This document shows positions 46,685 to 55,822 of a DNA stretch of 64,000 bases, in pieces. The position numbers were made by a program, and so were the translations under genes. Source of the DNA: Streptomyces sp. A2-16 (GTDB taxonomy: Bacteria; Actinomycetota; Actinomycetes; Streptomycetales; Streptomycetaceae); contig NZ_CP063808.1 in NCBI RefSeq assembly GCF_018128905.1, positions 1,736,001-1,800,000 of the forward strand. The letters are read 5' to 3'. The notes beneath the pieces are model-generated. The model saw only the letters and a list, made by a program, of their open reading frames with translations, ran no database searches and had not been told where the DNA came from. Within the stretch, counting starts at the first letter, position 1. Each line of letters opens with the position of its first letter.

Positions 46685-47704
46685 ATGGATCCTGGTGCGG
46701 TGAAGTCCGACCGCCTCCTGTCGATCCTGCTCCTGCTCCAGACCCGCGGCCGGGTGACCGCCCCCGAACTCGCCGAGCGGCTGGAGGTCTCCGTCCGCAC
46801 GGTCTACCGGGACGTCGAAGCCCTCTCCGCCTCGGGTGTCCCGGTCTATGCCGAGCGCGGGCGGCACGGCGGCATCGAACTCCTCGCCGGCTTCCGCACG
46901 GACGTCACCGGCCTGACCGCCGACGAGTCGCGCGCCCTGTTCGTCCTGGCCGCCCAGGGCGCCCACGCGGCCCTCGGTCTGGACTCCGCCCTCGGCTCGG
47001 CATTGCGCAAGGTGATGGCCGCGCTGCCCGCCCCGCACCGCCCGGCCGCCGAGGCCACCTCCCGGCGCGTCCTGGTCGACGCCACCCGCTGGCAGGGCGG
47101 ACCGCAACCCGCCGTCGACCTGGACGTGTTGCAGGACGCGGTCTTCGCCGACCGCCGCCTGCGACTGCGGTACCGGCACAGCGGCGAGCGCACGACACGG
47201 ACGTACACCGTCGACCCGTACGGCCTCGTCTCCAAGGCCGGGGTCTGGTACCTGGTCGCCGACCGGCGCGGGCTCCCGCGGCTGTTCCGCGCCGACCGGG
47301 TGCACTCCGCGGCCGTCCTGGACACGCCCGTCAAGCGCCGGCCCGGGGTCGAACTCGCCGACGCCTGGGCGGTGTTGCGCCGCCGCGTCGAGGAGCGACC
47401 CGGCGGCATCGACGTCACCGTGCGCGTCCGCCGCGACCGACTCGACCTGTTCCTGCGGCTGATGGCGCCGTACCTGCGCGAACTCCCCGAGGACGACGGC
47501 GCGAGCGCGTGGGTGACGGCCCGGCTCCGCCTCGGGGTGGTCGGTGAGGCCCGCCAACTCCTGCAGTTCTCCGACCGGGTGGAGGTCCTCGCACCGCCCG
47601 AGGTGCGTGAGGAGGTGGCCCGCGCGGCCGCGTCTGTCACGGCTCTGTACCAGCCAGTAGGCGGGCGCTCCGGACGTAACCCCAGCTCAACGGGGCTGCT
47701 TTAG
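46685..47704 (+). CDS. WYL-domain transcriptional regulator (YafY/DeoR-like)
   Basis: 339 residues (334 from GTG 46700). N-terminal HTH RVTAPELAERLEVSVRTVYR DVEALSASGVP, WYL domain with YTVDPYGLVSKAGVWYLVA and a WCX C-terminal extension. Such regulators sense nucleic acids or small ligands. Probably controls itself and the preceding thioesterase gene. Gene ends 114 bases before the lipoprotein gene. Confidence 0.9.
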   Translation: MDPGAVKSDRLLSILLLLQTRGRVTAPELAERLEVSVRTVYRDVEALSASGVPVYAERGRHGGIELLAGFRTDVTGLTADESRALFVLAAQGAHAALGLDSALGSALRKVMAALPAPHRPAAEATSRRVLVDATRWQGGPQPAVDLDVLQDAVFADRRLRLRYRHSGERTTRTYTVDPYGLVSKAGVWYLVADRRGLPRLFRADRVHSAAVLDTPVKRRPGVELADAWAVLRRRVEERPGGIDVTVRVRRDRLDLFLRLMAPYLRELPEDDGASAWVTARLRLGVVGEARQLLQFSDRVEVLAPPEVREEVARAAASVTALYQPVGGRSGRNPSSTGLL

Positions 47705-47818
47705 CCGCGCTTTGCCCTGCGCACAGGCCGGGGACAGGCCGGACTCAAGGAAGGCTCAGGGGCCGTTGCGAGAGTTCCCGGCCTCAGGTCCTCCTCATCC
47801 TCCCTGGAGCTGTCTCTC

Positions 47819-48232
47819 ATGAAGCGTGTGCGTCTCCTCCCCGCCGTCGCCCTGCTGGCGCTCTCGCCCCTCGCCCTGGTGGCCTGCGGTTCGGGCGACT
47901 CGTCCTCGACCTCCGACAGCGGCAACTCGGGGCAGCAGCAGAACTGTCAGGCCCCCACCGGCAACGCCTCCGGCATGCCGAGCGGCGCCCCCTCGGGCGC
48001 CCCGACCGGCGACGCGACCGCGCGGCCCTCGGGCGCGCCCAGCGCCAACCCCTCCGGCATGCCGAGCGGCGGTCCCGGGGGCGGCCAGGGCGGCCAGGGT
48101 GGTCAGGGCGGCCCCGGCGGCGGCGTGGGCGGCTGTGGCGGCCCCGGCGGCGGCGCGGGCGGGGCGGCCCCGAGCGGCGCGCCCAGCGGTGCACCCAGCG
48201 CGGCTGCGAGTGCGGCCGCGACCAAGAGCTGA
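47819..48232 (+). CDS. Small Gly/Pro/Ser/Ala-rich lipoprotein
   Basis: 137 residues. Lipoprotein signal with Cys in LALVACGSG; the rest is low complexity: repeated SGAPSGAP/SGMPSG segments, a GGQGGQGGQGG tract, and two further cysteines (NCQAP, GGCGG) that may pair. Probably a surface-exposed, unstructured wall-associated protein. GGAG 9 bases before ATG 47819. Its 3' end (last ~28 codons and stop) is tandemly duplicated just downstream. Confidence 0.8.
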   Translation: MKRVRLLPAVALLALSPLALVACGSGDSSSTSDSGNSGQQQNCQAPTGNASGMPSGAPSGAPTGDATARPSGAPSANPSGMPSGGPGGGQGGQGGQGGPGGGVGGCGGPGGGAGGAAPSGAPSGAPSAAASAAATKS

Positions 48233-48326
48233 CCCGGCGGCGGCGCGGGCGGTGCGGCTCCGAGTGGGCGCGCCCAGCGGTGCGCCCAGCGCGGCTGCGA
48301 GTGCGGCCGCGACCAAGAGCTGACCC
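48145..48326. repeat. ~91-bp tandem duplication of the lipoprotein 3' end
   Basis: CCGGCGGCGGCGCGGG... to ...ACCAAGAGCTGACCCGG occurs twice, copy 1 inside the gene, copy 2 after the stop, with about five differences including one inserted G. Followed by GCCGGAC repeated about three times (48329-48353). Confidence 0.92.
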
Positions 48327-48362
48327 GGCGCCGGACGCCGGACGCCGGACGCCGTACGGCAG

Positions 48363-48407
48363 GGGCGGCACTCCCGGTGAACGGGGGGCCACCCCTTTGT
48401 GCCGCCC
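48363..48407. terminator. Hairpin between convergent lipoprotein and TetR genes
   Basis: GGGCGGCAC/GTGCCGCCC 9-bp stem, 27-base loop, then TTTGTGT. Could serve as a bidirectional terminator. Confidence 0.6.
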
Positions 48408-48457
48408 TTTGTGTCGTCCTTCGCCTAGCCCCTTTGCGTCGCCGTGCCTCGGCCGAC

Positions 48458-49084
48458 CTAGTCCAGCCAGTGCTGACGGCCGGTGCCGATGAGCCGCATC
48501 TGACGCTCCGCCACCTGGCAGACGCGCTCCCGTTCCTCCGCGGGTGCCTCCAGGGCTTCCAGGAACAGGGAGGCCGTGATCAGCATCTGGTCCACGTAGA
48601 GATTGGCCAGCATCAGCAGGTCGTCGTCGCTCCAGCCGACGGACACCGGGTCCTTGGCCAGCTCGTCCTTCACCTCCTGCCCGAACCGGGCCAGTTGCTC
48701 CCGGATGGCCTCCCGGACCGGCTGGACCCCGCCATGTCGCTCCCGGGCGATGAAACGGACGTGGGCGGGGTACGCGTCCACATGGCCGGCGATCAACTCG
48801 ACCGCGCGCTGGATGCGTTGAGTGTGGTCGTCGGACGTGGACACCGTCGTCCGGATCATCGGGTGCAGGCTGCCCAGCGCCTCCTCGACCAGGGCCACAC
48901 CGAGATCCGCGGTGGAGCGGAAGTGCCGGTAGAAGGCGGTCGGGGCGACGCCCACGGCCCGCGTGACCTCACGCAGGCCCAGGCTGCTCAGGCTCTGCTC
49001 CTCCAGCAGGACGAGCGCCGCGTCCAGGAGCGCCTGTCGGGTCTTCTGCTTCTGTGCCTGCCGGATGCCGAGGGTGTGACTCAT
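48458..49084 (-). CDS. TetR-family transcriptional regulator
   Basis: 208 residues. HTH: TRQALLDAALVLLEEQSLSS then LREVTRAVGVAPTAFYRHF; the C-terminal domain resembles fatty-acid-type TetR proteins (RFIARERHGGVQPVREAI). Divergent from a small membrane-protein pair; repeated ACAACTGT motifs in the intergenic region are probable operators. Likely represses itself and the divergent genes. Confidence 0.93.
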   Translation of the reverse strand: MSHTLGIRQAQKQKTRQALLDAALVLLEEQSLSSLGLREVTRAVGVAPTAFYRHFRSTADLGVALVEEALGSLHPMIRTTVSTSDDHTQRIQRAVELIAGHVDAYPAHVRFIARERHGGVQPVREAIREQLARFGQEVKDELAKDPVSVGWSDDDLLMLANLYVDQMLITASLFLEALEAPAEERERVCQVAERQMRLIGTGRQHWLD

Positions 49085-49092
49085 GTCATCCA

Positions 49093-49177
49093 GTTAACAA
49101 CTGTTCTCCGTAATTGGAAAGCCGTAGGACGCGCTAGACTCTGGAGTCAGTGAACAACTGTAACCACAACTGTTCAC
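49093..49177. promoter_or_regulatory. Candidate TetR operators with repeated ACAACTGT
   Basis: ACAACTGT occurs at 49098, 49155 and 49167 (approximately). The last two lie in an interrupted inverted repeat GTGAACA...TGTTCAC spanning 49150-49177. The first is 14 bases upstream of the tetR ATG. Layout suits repression of both divergent promoters. Confidence 0.7.
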
Positions 49178-49229
49178 CCAAACGTAACGACCCACGCAAC
49201 GACAGCCGTATCGGAGGGGGATCCGTCCC

Positions 49230-49394
49230 ATGCTGTTCCTCGTCGCCGCACTCATGCTGCTCGGCGTCGTCCTGGGCACCGTCGCCCACGCGCCGTTCAC
49301 CTTCACCGCCGTCGCCGCCGCCGTGATCGCCGTCTGGCTGGGCGTCTTCGCGCTCCGCGAGCGCCACGCCCGCCGCCGCACCCCGTCCCACTGA
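49230..49394 (+). CDS. Small membrane protein (54 aa)
   Basis: ATG 49230 with GGAGGGGG 9 bases upstream, stop 49394. Two hydrophobic helices (LFLVAALMLLGVVLGTVAH and FTAVAAAVIAVWLGVFAL) then an Arg/His-rich tail ERHARRRTPSH. Strong GC3 bias supports coding. Divergent from the TetR gene and 35 bases before the next small membrane gene. Function unknown. Confidence 0.72.
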   Translation: MLFLVAALMLLGVVLGTVAHAPFTFTAVAAAVIAVWLGVFALRERHARRRTPSH

Positions 49395-49429
49395 CCGCCG
49401 CCCCACCGTCCCCAGGAGCACTGATCACC

Positions 49430-49696
49430 ATGCAGCTCACCGCGCAGGCCACCCCCCGCACCGGCGCCCGTGACGCCGACGGCATGGCTGTGGCGTCCTT
49501 CGTCCTCGGCCTCCTCGGCCTTCTCGTCCTCAACGTCTTCCTCGGCCCGATCGCCATCGTCCTGGCCTCGGTGGCCCTGTGGCGCGGCACCACCCGCCGC
49601 GGGCGCGCCTACCTGGGCCTCGGACTCGGCGTGGCCGACCTGCTGGTCCTGGTGGCCTTCATGCAGTTCGACAGCACGGTGTCCTGGAACCTCTGA
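49430..49696 (+). CDS. DUF4190-like small membrane protein
   Basis: 88 residues: short polar N-terminus, then DGMAVASFVLGLLGLLVLN, a second helix LGPIAIVLASVALWRG and a third LGLGLGVADLLVLVAFM, the DUF4190 pattern with the RRGRAYLGLGLG turn. CAGGAG upstream of ATG. Probably in one transcript with the 54-residue protein under TetR control. Confidence 0.8.
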   Translation: MQLTAQATPRTGARDADGMAVASFVLGLLGLLVLNVFLGPIAIVLASVALWRGTTRRGRAYLGLGLGVADLLVLVAFMQFDSTVSWNL

Positions 49697-49762
49697 GGCC
49701 GCCGGCACCGGCCGGTCCTGGCCTGAGGGCGCCCGTCTGCGACCCGTAGAATCGGCGTCACC

Positions 49763-50932
49763 ATGGCATACCTCGACCACGCCGCGACCACCCCGATGCT
49801 TCCCGAGGCGGTCGAGGCACTCAGCGCCCACCTCGGCGCCACCGGCAACGCCTCTTCCCTCCACGCATCCGGCCGCAAGGCCCGTCGCACGGTCGAGGAA
49901 TCCCGCGAGACCCTCGCGGAGGCGCTCGGCGCCCGCCCCAGCGAGATCGTCTTCACCTCCGGCGGCACGGAGGCCGACAACCTCGCCGTGAAGGGCCTGT
50001 ACTGGTCCCGGCGCGACGCGGACCCCGCAAGGACGCGGGTCCTCGCGAGCCCGGTCGAACACCACGCGGTCCTCGACGCCGTCCACTGGCTCGGCGAACA
50101 CGAGGGCGCCACCGTCGAGTACCTCCCCGTCGACAAGCACGGCCGGGTCCACCCCGACGCGCTGCGCGAGGCCATCGCCCAGAGCCCCGACGACGTCGCC
50201 CTGGCCACGGTCATGTGGGCCAACAACGAGATCGGCACCGTGTTTCCGGTCCGTGAACTCGCCGGCGTCGCAGCCGAGTTCGGCATCCCGCTGCACGCCG
50301 ACGCCGTCCAGGCCTTCGGCCAGATCCCCGTCGACTTCGGCGCCTCCGGGCTCGCCGCGATGACGGTCTCGGGCCACAAGATCGGCGGCCCGTACGGCAT
50401 CGGAGCGCTCGTCCTCGGCCGTGAATGGACCCCGGTACCCGTCCTGCACGGCGGCGGCCAGGAGCGCCACGTCCGCTCCGGCACCCTCGACGTCCCCGCC
50501 ATCGCCTCCTTCGCCGTGGCCGGCCGCCTCGCCGCCGAACAGCGCGAGTGGTTCGAGATCGAGATCGGCACCCTGCGCGACGCCCTGGTCGAAGCGGTCC
50601 GTACGGCGGTCCCGGACGCGATCCTCGGCGGCGACCCGGCGCCGGGGGGCCGTCTTCCGGCCAACGCCCACTTCACCTTCCCCGGCTGCGAGGGCGACTC
50701 CCTGCTCCTCCTCCTGGACGCCCAGGGCATCGAGTGCTCCACCGGCTCCGCCTGCACCGCGGGCGTCGCCCAGCCCAGCCATGTCCTGCTGGCCACCGGC
50801 ACCGACCCCGACCTGGCCCGCGGCACCCTGCGCTTCTCCCTCGGCCACACCTCCACCGAGGCCGACGTCGAGGCGGTCGCCAAGGCCATCGGCCCGGCGG
50901 TGGAACGCGCCCGCGCGGCAGGGCTGACGTAA
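49763..50932 (+). CDS. Cysteine desulfurase (IscS/NifS type)
   Basis: 389 residues, class V aminotransferase fold. [37 protein letters not shown]-lysine in [15 protein letters not shown], and active cysteine in [16 protein letters not shown]. Supplies sulfur for Fe-S clusters and thio-modified tRNA. mnmA, 2.6 kb downstream, uses such persulfide sulfur; in many Streptomyces the two are close. Start ATG 49763. Confidence 0.94.
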   Translation: MAYLDHAATTPMLPEAVEALSAHLGATGNASSLHASGRKARRTVEESRETLAEALGARPSEIVFTSGGTEADNLAVKGLYWSRRDADPARTRVLASPVEHHAVLDAVHWLGEHEGATVEYLPVDKHGRVHPDALREAIAQSPDDVALATVMWANNEIGTVFPVRELAGVAAEFGIPLHADAVQAFGQIPVDFGASGLAAMTVSGHKIGGPYGIGALVLGREWTPVPVLHGGGQERHVRSGTLDVPAIASFAVAGRLAAEQREWFEIEIGTLRDALVEAVRTAVPDAILGGDPAPGGRLPANAHFTFPGCEGDSLLLLLDAQGIECSTGSACTAGVAQPSHVLLATGTDPDLARGTLRFSLGHTSTEADVEAVAKAIGPAVERARAAGLT

Positions 50933-50938
50933 CGGAAC

Positions 50939-51006
50939 CGAAGCAACGCACCCGAAGCAACGCACCCGAAGCTACGCACCCGAAGCTACGGACCCGAAGC
51001 AGGACC
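50939..51006. repeat. 14-bp tandem repeat, five units
   Basis: CGAAGCAACGCACC repeated about five times with A/T and C/G variants, 7 bases after the desulfurase stop. No self-complementarity. The rest of 50933-51136 is GC-rich and without a gene. Confidence 0.9.
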
Positions 51007-51077
51007 CTCCGGGTGCGAACCGCTGCCTCTGCGCGTTCCTGATCGCCTCCGCGCCCGCCCTGGGCCAGAGGCTGCCA

Positions 51078-51118
51078 CCGGCCCCGGCCCCGGCCCCGGC
51101 CCTGGCCCCGGCGCCGGC
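51078..51118. repeat. GGCCCC hexamer tract
   Basis: CCGGCCCCGGCCCCGGCC... about six hexamer units with one interruption, just before the 3' end of the multicopper oxidase gene; slippage-prone, G-quadruplex-capable on the other strand. Confidence 0.85.
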
Positions 51119-51136
51119 GGCAGCCGTGCTCCGGTC

Positions 51137-52660
51137 TCAGCTCTCCGTGACCATGAGGGAGGCCATCATCCCCTCGTCCTCGTGCTGGAGCAGATGGCAG
51201 TGGAGCATGTACATGTACGTGTCGTCGGCGAAGTCCGTGAACTCCATCGCGATCACGATCTCCCCGCCGCCGACCACCTCGAACGTGTCGTACCAGCCGA
51301 GATCGACCCCGGTGGGCTCCTCGCCGTTGATGGAGACGAGCTGATAGGGCACGTCGTGCAGATGGAACGAGTGCTCCAGCTGACTCGCGTTGGTGATCGT
51401 CCAGACCTCCTTCGCGCCCAGCGTGGTGCTGATCATGGCCATGCTGGACATGGTGAGCCCGGCCGAACCGTTGATCTTCATCGTCGCGCCCGTGTTGCTG
51501 AGCGTGATGGTGCGGGCCGTGAAGTCCGAGGTGTCGTACCGCTCGATGGTGTTGAGGGTGCTCGGCAGGTCGTCCGGGGTGTCGGTGCCGCCCGCCGTGA
51601 CGGTGAGGAAGTCGTACGTGCCGGAGCCGCCGCGGATCCAGCCGGTCGTGATGACCACCTGGAGGGTGACGTCCGCGGTGACGTCCATGACGAACTCGGC
51701 GCGCGCCCCGGCCACCAGCCGGATGGCGGTCACCTCGGCCGCCTCGGCCAGATAGCCCTGGTCGGTGGCGATCTGGGTCAGCGTGCCCCCGTCGCTGCGC
51801 TGGATGGTGATGATGTCGGAGGGCGAGGCGTTGAGCGCCCGGAAGCGGTTGCGGGTCTTCGTGGCGGCGAAGGCGAGGGTGGTGTCGTCGACGTTCTCGC
51901 CGTTCACCAGCACCGGGAAGCTGAGGCCGGAGCTGAGGTAGCCGCTCTGGTCGTACTTGATGTCACCGGCGCTGTCCACGGCCAGGCACTGGAAGACGAG
52001 CGGGATGTCGTCCACCCCGTAGTCGCCGGGCAGCGCGGCGGAGGTGTCGGAGTCGTCCTCCACGATGATCATCCCGGCGAGGCCGTGGGTGGCCTGCTTG
52101 GCCGTGGTGCCCAGGGCGTGCGGGTGGTACCAGAGGGTCTTGGCCTCGTCCAGGACCGTGAAGGTGGGGGACCAGGTCGTCCCGGCGGAGAAGGCGTTCT
52201 GCGGCCCGCCGTCCATCTTGGGCGGGACGTGGACGCCGTGGAAGTGGACGGTGGTGTCCTCGGACAGATTGTTGGTGATGTTCAGCAGCACGGTGTCGCC
52301 CTTGGTCCACTTCAGGGTGGGGCCGAGGAACGACTGGTTGTAACCCGCGGTGGTGCTGGTGACCCCGCTGAGCACTTCGGCGCTGCCGGTCTGTGCCGCC
52401 AGGGTGAAGGTGGTGGTGCCGTCGGACGTGGTGCCCTCCAGCAGGTCCGGGATGGTGAGGGTGCCGTCCGTCGCGGCGGCCGCCTTGCTGCGGGTGCCCT
52501 CGGTCAGCAGCGAGAAGGCGGCTCCCGCCGCTCCCACGGCGCCGAGGCCCACCCCGGCCATTCCGCCGAGGAACTTCCGCCGGTGCAGACCCTTCTTGTG
52601 GCCTCTGCTCTCCTTGGAATGCTCGGGCTTGGCCCCCAGGCCGTCTGTGGTGTGTGTCAT
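51137..52660 (-). CDS. Multicopper oxidase (laccase/bilirubin-oxidase-like), Tat-exported
   Basis: 507 residues. Tat signal HRRKFLGGMAGVGLGAVGAAG. All four copper motifs are present: VHFHGVHVP, LWYHPHALG, HSFHLHDVPYQ and MLHCHLLQHEDEGMM (type 1 His-Cys-His with axial Met). Three-cupredoxin layout like CotA/bilirubin oxidase. Oxidises phenols or metals with oxygen outside the cell. ATG 52660. Stands alone between the repeat-rich 51.0-kb region and the amidase. Confidence 0.94.
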   Translation of the reverse strand: MTHTTDGLGAKPEHSKESRGHKKGLHRRKFLGGMAGVGLGAVGAAGAAFSLLTEGTRSKAAAATDGTLTIPDLLEGTTSDGTTTFTLAAQTGSAEVLSGVTSTTAGYNQSFLGPTLKWTKGDTVLLNITNNLSEDTTVHFHGVHVPPKMDGGPQNAFSAGTTWSPTFTVLDEAKTLWYHPHALGTTAKQATHGLAGMIIVEDDSDTSAALPGDYGVDDIPLVFQCLAVDSAGDIKYDQSGYLSSGLSFPVLVNGENVDDTTLAFAATKTRNRFRALNASPSDIITIQRSDGGTLTQIATDQGYLAEAAEVTAIRLVAGARAEFVMDVTADVTLQVVITTGWIRGGSGTYDFLTVTAGGTDTPDDLPSTLNTIERYDTSDFTARTITLSNTGATMKINGSAGLTMSSMAMISTTLGAKEVWTITNASQLEHSFHLHDVPYQLVSINGEEPTGVDLGWYDTFEVVGGGEIVIAMEFTDFADDTYMYMLHCHLLQHEDEGMMASLMVTES

Positions 52661-52835
52661 GGCCGGGGAGCCTCGACCCAAGGGCTGTGCGAGGACTGGG
52701 GCCAAGCTGGGTGCGAGCCCGGGAAACTGTGAAGGCGGGGCTCGAATCAACTCCCTTGTGGAAAAGCCGCGTTGACGATCCGCAGGTCATGATCGGGGCG
52801 CGGGACATGTCGGGCGCGCGATCCGCGCCGGAAGT

Positions 52836-53507
52836 TCATACCTGCGCGGGGGCCTGCCGCGCCTGCCGCACCAGCTTCATGTACCGGTCCCAGTCCCAGT
52901 GTTCGCCCGGGTCGGTGTGGTCCGTCCCCGGCACCTCGACATGGCCGATGATGTGCTCGCGGTCGACGGGGATGTCGTACCGCACGCATATCCGGGCCGT
53001 GAGCCGGGCCGAGGCCGCGTACATCCGGTCCGTGAAGTCCTCGGGCCGGTCGACGAATCCCTCGTGCTCGATGCCCACACTGCGTTCGTTGTAGGAGCGG
53101 TTGCCCGCGTGGTACGCCACGTCCAGCTCGCGGATCATCTGCGTGATGCGGCCGTCCTTGCCGACGATGTAGTGCGCCGCCGCGCCGTGCCCCGGGTCCT
53201 GGAACACCTTGACCGCGCTCGCGAAACTGCCCTGGGTGACATGGATGACCACCATGTCTATGCCGTAGTCGTCGGGCCGGTCCGCGCGCCGCCAGTTCGC
53301 TTCCGAGGCCGCCACCCACCGCGCGCCGCCGAAGTCGACCGCGCCCTCGACCCGCGGCTTCTCCACTCCCGGCGCCCGCCACCACAGCCGCGCCAGCTCG
53401 TCCCGGGCGAGCACGGCCGAGCCCACGGCGGCGGCCGTCCCGCCGACGAGCAGAGCGCGGCGACCGATGCGCCGGTCGCCGTCCTCGGATGCTGGTTTCG
53501 CCCCCAT
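52836..53507 (-). CDS. N-acetylmuramoyl-L-alanine amidase (Amidase_2/PGRP), Tat signal
   Basis: 223 residues. Twin-arginine signal IGRRALLVGGTAAAVGSAV. Amidase_2 domain: VIHVTQGSF (first zinc His), AAHYIVGKDGRI, YHAGNRSYNERSVGIEHEG, GHVEVPGTDHTDPGEHWDW (second zinc His and catalytic end). Cleaves the amide between muramic acid and stem peptide. ATG 53507; divergent from mnmA with a 60-base promoter region. Confidence 0.93.
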   Translation of the reverse strand: MGAKPASEDGDRRIGRRALLVGGTAAAVGSAVLARDELARLWWRAPGVEKPRVEGAVDFGGARWVAASEANWRRADRPDDYGIDMVVIHVTQGSFASAVKVFQDPGHGAAAHYIVGKDGRITQMIRELDVAYHAGNRSYNERSVGIEHEGFVDRPEDFTDRMYAASARLTARICVRYDIPVDREHIIGHVEVPGTDHTDPGEHWDWDRYMKLVRQARQAPAQV

Positions 53508-53567
53508 GTGATCGTCAACGGATACGCGTGGGCTTCGGTTCCCGCGCCCCCGTACTCTTGAGGGGTT

Positions 53568-54692
53568 ATGACTGACACCACGCCGCGCCCCCTTCGTGTA
53601 CTCGCCGCCATGTCCGGCGGAGTGGACTCCGCCGTCGCCGCCGCCCGCGCCGCCGAGGCCGGCCATGACGTGACCGGCGTCCACCTCGCGCTCTCCGCGA
53701 ACCCCCAATCGTTCCGCACCGGCGCGCGTGGCTGCTGCACCATCGAGGACTCACGCGACGCCCGCCGCGCCGCCGACGTCATCGGCATCCCGTTCTACGT
53801 CTGGGACCTCGCCGACCGCTTCCGCGAGGACGTCGTCGAGGACTTCGTCGCCGAGTACGAGGCCGGCCGCACGCCCAACCCCTGTCTGCGCTGCAACGAG
53901 AAGATCAAGTTCGCCGCGCTCCTCGACAAGGCGCTGGCGCTGGGCTTCGACGCGGTGTGCACCGGTCACTACGCGAAGGTGGTCACGCTCGCGGACGGCT
54001 CCCGGGAGCTGCACCGCGCCTCCGACATGGCGAAGGATCAGTCGTACGTCCTCGGGGTCCTGGACGAGAAGCAGCTGGCGCACGCCCTGTTCCCGCTCGG
54101 TGACACCGTCACCACCAAGGACGAGATCCGCGCCGAGGCCGAGCGCCGGGGCCTCGCCGTCGCCAAGAAGCCCGACTCGCACGACATCTGCTTCATCGCC
54201 GACGGCGACACCCAAGGCTTCCTCGCCTCGCGCCTCGGCAGGGCGGAGGGCGACATCGTCGACGAGGCGGGCGCGAAGATCGGCACCCACGAGGGCGCGT
54301 ACGGCTTCACGATCGGCCAGCGCAAGGGGCTGCGCATCGGCACCCCGGCAGCCGACGGCAAGCCGCGCTACGTCCTCGACATCTCGCCGGTGAACAACAC
54401 GGTGACGGTCGGCCCGGCCGCTGCCCTGGACGTCACGGCCCTGAGCGCGATCAAGCCCCGCTGGTGCGGCGCGGCCCCGACCGGCCCCGGCACCTACACC
54501 GCCCAGCTCCGCGCCCACGGCGGCGAGACCGAGGTGACGGCGGAGCTGGTGGACGGCCGGCTGCGCGTGTCCTTCGCGGAGCCCGTCCGCGGGGTGGCCC
54601 CCGGCCAGGCGATCGTCCTGTACGACGGCACGCGCGTGGTGGGGTCGGCGACGATCGCGTCGACGGTACGGGCCACGGCGGGCGTGTCCTGA
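53568..54692 (+). CDS. mnmA: tRNA-uridine 2-sulfurtransferase MnmA
   Basis: 374 residues. PP-loop [13 protein letters not shown], catalytic cysteine in [12 protein letters not shown], second cysteine in [12 protein letters not shown], then PUA-like and beta-barrel domains ([14 protein letters not shown]). Makes 2-thiouridine at position 34 of Glu/Gln/Lys tRNAs with sulfur from a cysteine desulfurase, probably that encoded at 49763. ATG 53568 with GAGG upstream. Confidence 0.96.
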   Translation: MTDTTPRPLRVLAAMSGGVDSAVAAARAAEAGHDVTGVHLALSANPQSFRTGARGCCTIEDSRDARRAADVIGIPFYVWDLADRFREDVVEDFVAEYEAGRTPNPCLRCNEKIKFAALLDKALALGFDAVCTGHYAKVVTLADGSRELHRASDMAKDQSYVLGVLDEKQLAHALFPLGDTVTTKDEIRAEAERRGLAVAKKPDSHDICFIADGDTQGFLASRLGRAEGDIVDEAGAKIGTHEGAYGFTIGQRKGLRIGTPAADGKPRYVLDISPVNNTVTVGPAAALDVTALSAIKPRWCGAAPTGPGTYTAQLRAHGGETEVTAELVDGRLRVSFAEPVRGVAPGQAIVLYDGTRVVGSATIASTVRATAGVS

Positions 54693-55002
54693 CGACCCAC
54701 CGGACGCCGTGCGGGCGCCGGAGGCCGAGGACGCCGGCACGCGCGTGCGGCGGTGGAGAGCCTCCGCGGGCAAGCACGGTCCTGCGCGCTTGCCCGGCCT
54801 GAGAACGGCCCGCGCGCGTACGGGGCCCCACCCGCGTGTCCGTGGGGTGCCGACGTGCGCGCCGATCGCCGCCCCCACGCCCACGCGCACGCCAAGGTGT
54901 CCCGCCGCGTATGCGTACGCCCACATCCCGCCATCCGCGTCCGTCCAGGCCCCGCCTTGTACGCGTACGCCCACGTCCTGCCACCTGCGCGTGCCCGGGC
55001 CG
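54693..55002. other. Non-coding gap with a 29-bp imperfect direct repeat
   Basis: 310 bases between convergent mnmA and hydrolase genes. GCGTACGCCCACATCCCGCC (54913 region) recurs 50 bases on (54963 region) with four differences over 29 bases. Open frames here are biased composition only; no gene recognised. Confidence 0.7.
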
Positions 55003-55785
55003 TCAGTCGGCGAAGAACTCCGTCAGTACCGGTGCCAGGGCCGTCGGGTCGACCATGTGGGTCTGGCCCTCCAGGACGCGGTACGAGCCCATCGGGGCCG
55101 CCTCCGCGACCGCCCGGGTGCCCTCGCGCATCCACTCGGGGCTCGCGCCGCCCGCGACGGCCAGCACCGGGACGGTGATCGCGGCCAGCCGCTCCCGGGG
55201 GACGAGACCGCCGGCCATGACCGCGTTGTCGTAGGCGAGCGTCGGTGCGACGGACTCCATGCCGGGCCACATGGGGGACTGGCGGGCGCCCTGGATCATC
55301 TGCTCGCCCATGCCGGTGAGCCGCAGGAACAGCTCCACCGCGTCCCCGCGTCGCCCCTCCGCGAGTGCCGCCTCGAGACCCCGGGTGTACTCGGCGTTGA
55401 GCTCGGCGCCGCCGTCCAGGAAGTCCGCGAACGGCGTCTCGTACACGGCGACCCGGCGCACCGGCAGTCCGCTCGCCGCGGCCTCCAGGACCAGCGCACC
55501 GCCGGACGAGATGCCGCACAGGCACGCCTCGCCGCCGACCGCCTCGATGACGGAGGCGAGGTCCTCCACCTCACGGGCCACCGCGTAGGGGGCCGTGTCA
55601 CCGCTCCGGCCGCGGCCCCGGCGGTCGTACACGAGGACGTCGAACCGCTCGGACAGCGGCACGGCCAGGGGCGCGACCGTGCCGCCCGTGGACATCGCGC
55701 CGCTGACGAGGATGACGGCCGGGCCCTGCCCGGTGCGTTCGTACGCGATCGGCGTGCCGTCGCGCGAGAGGGTCTTCTTGTCCAT
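55003..55785 (-). CDS. Alpha/beta-hydrolase
   Basis: 260 residues. VILVSGAMSTGG oxyanion region, DRRGRGRSGDT, nucleophile elbow CGISSGGALVLEAA, catalytic acid region VPVLAVAGGASPEW and His in GQTHMVDP. Cytoplasmic, typical small esterase/lactonase; substrate unknown. A gap of 37 bases separates it from the DUF427 gene upstream, so they may be co-transcribed. Confidence 0.9.
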   Translation of the reverse strand: MDKKTLSRDGTPIAYERTGQGPAVILVSGAMSTGGTVAPLAVPLSERFDVLVYDRRGRGRSGDTAPYAVAREVEDLASVIEAVGGEACLCGISSGGALVLEAAASGLPVRRVAVYETPFADFLDGGAELNAEYTRGLEAALAEGRRGDAVELFLRLTGMGEQMIQGARQSPMWPGMESVAPTLAYDNAVMAGGLVPRERLAAITVPVLAVAGGASPEWMREGTRAVAEAAPMGSYRVLEGQTHMVDPTALAPVLTEFFAD

Positions 55786-55822
55786 GCCTGTCGAGACTGC
55801 CGTACGGCGGCGGAGTCGTCGG

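Noticed and set aside
50939..51006. CRISPR array
   Set aside because: Units of 14 bp are directly adjacent with no spacers and no palindromic repeats; simple tandem array, and no cas gene is present.
54693..55002. Possible genes in the mnmA-hydrolase gap
   Set aside because: Frames on both strands are Arg/Pro/Tyr repeats made by an imperfect DNA repeat, with no ribosome site or domain.
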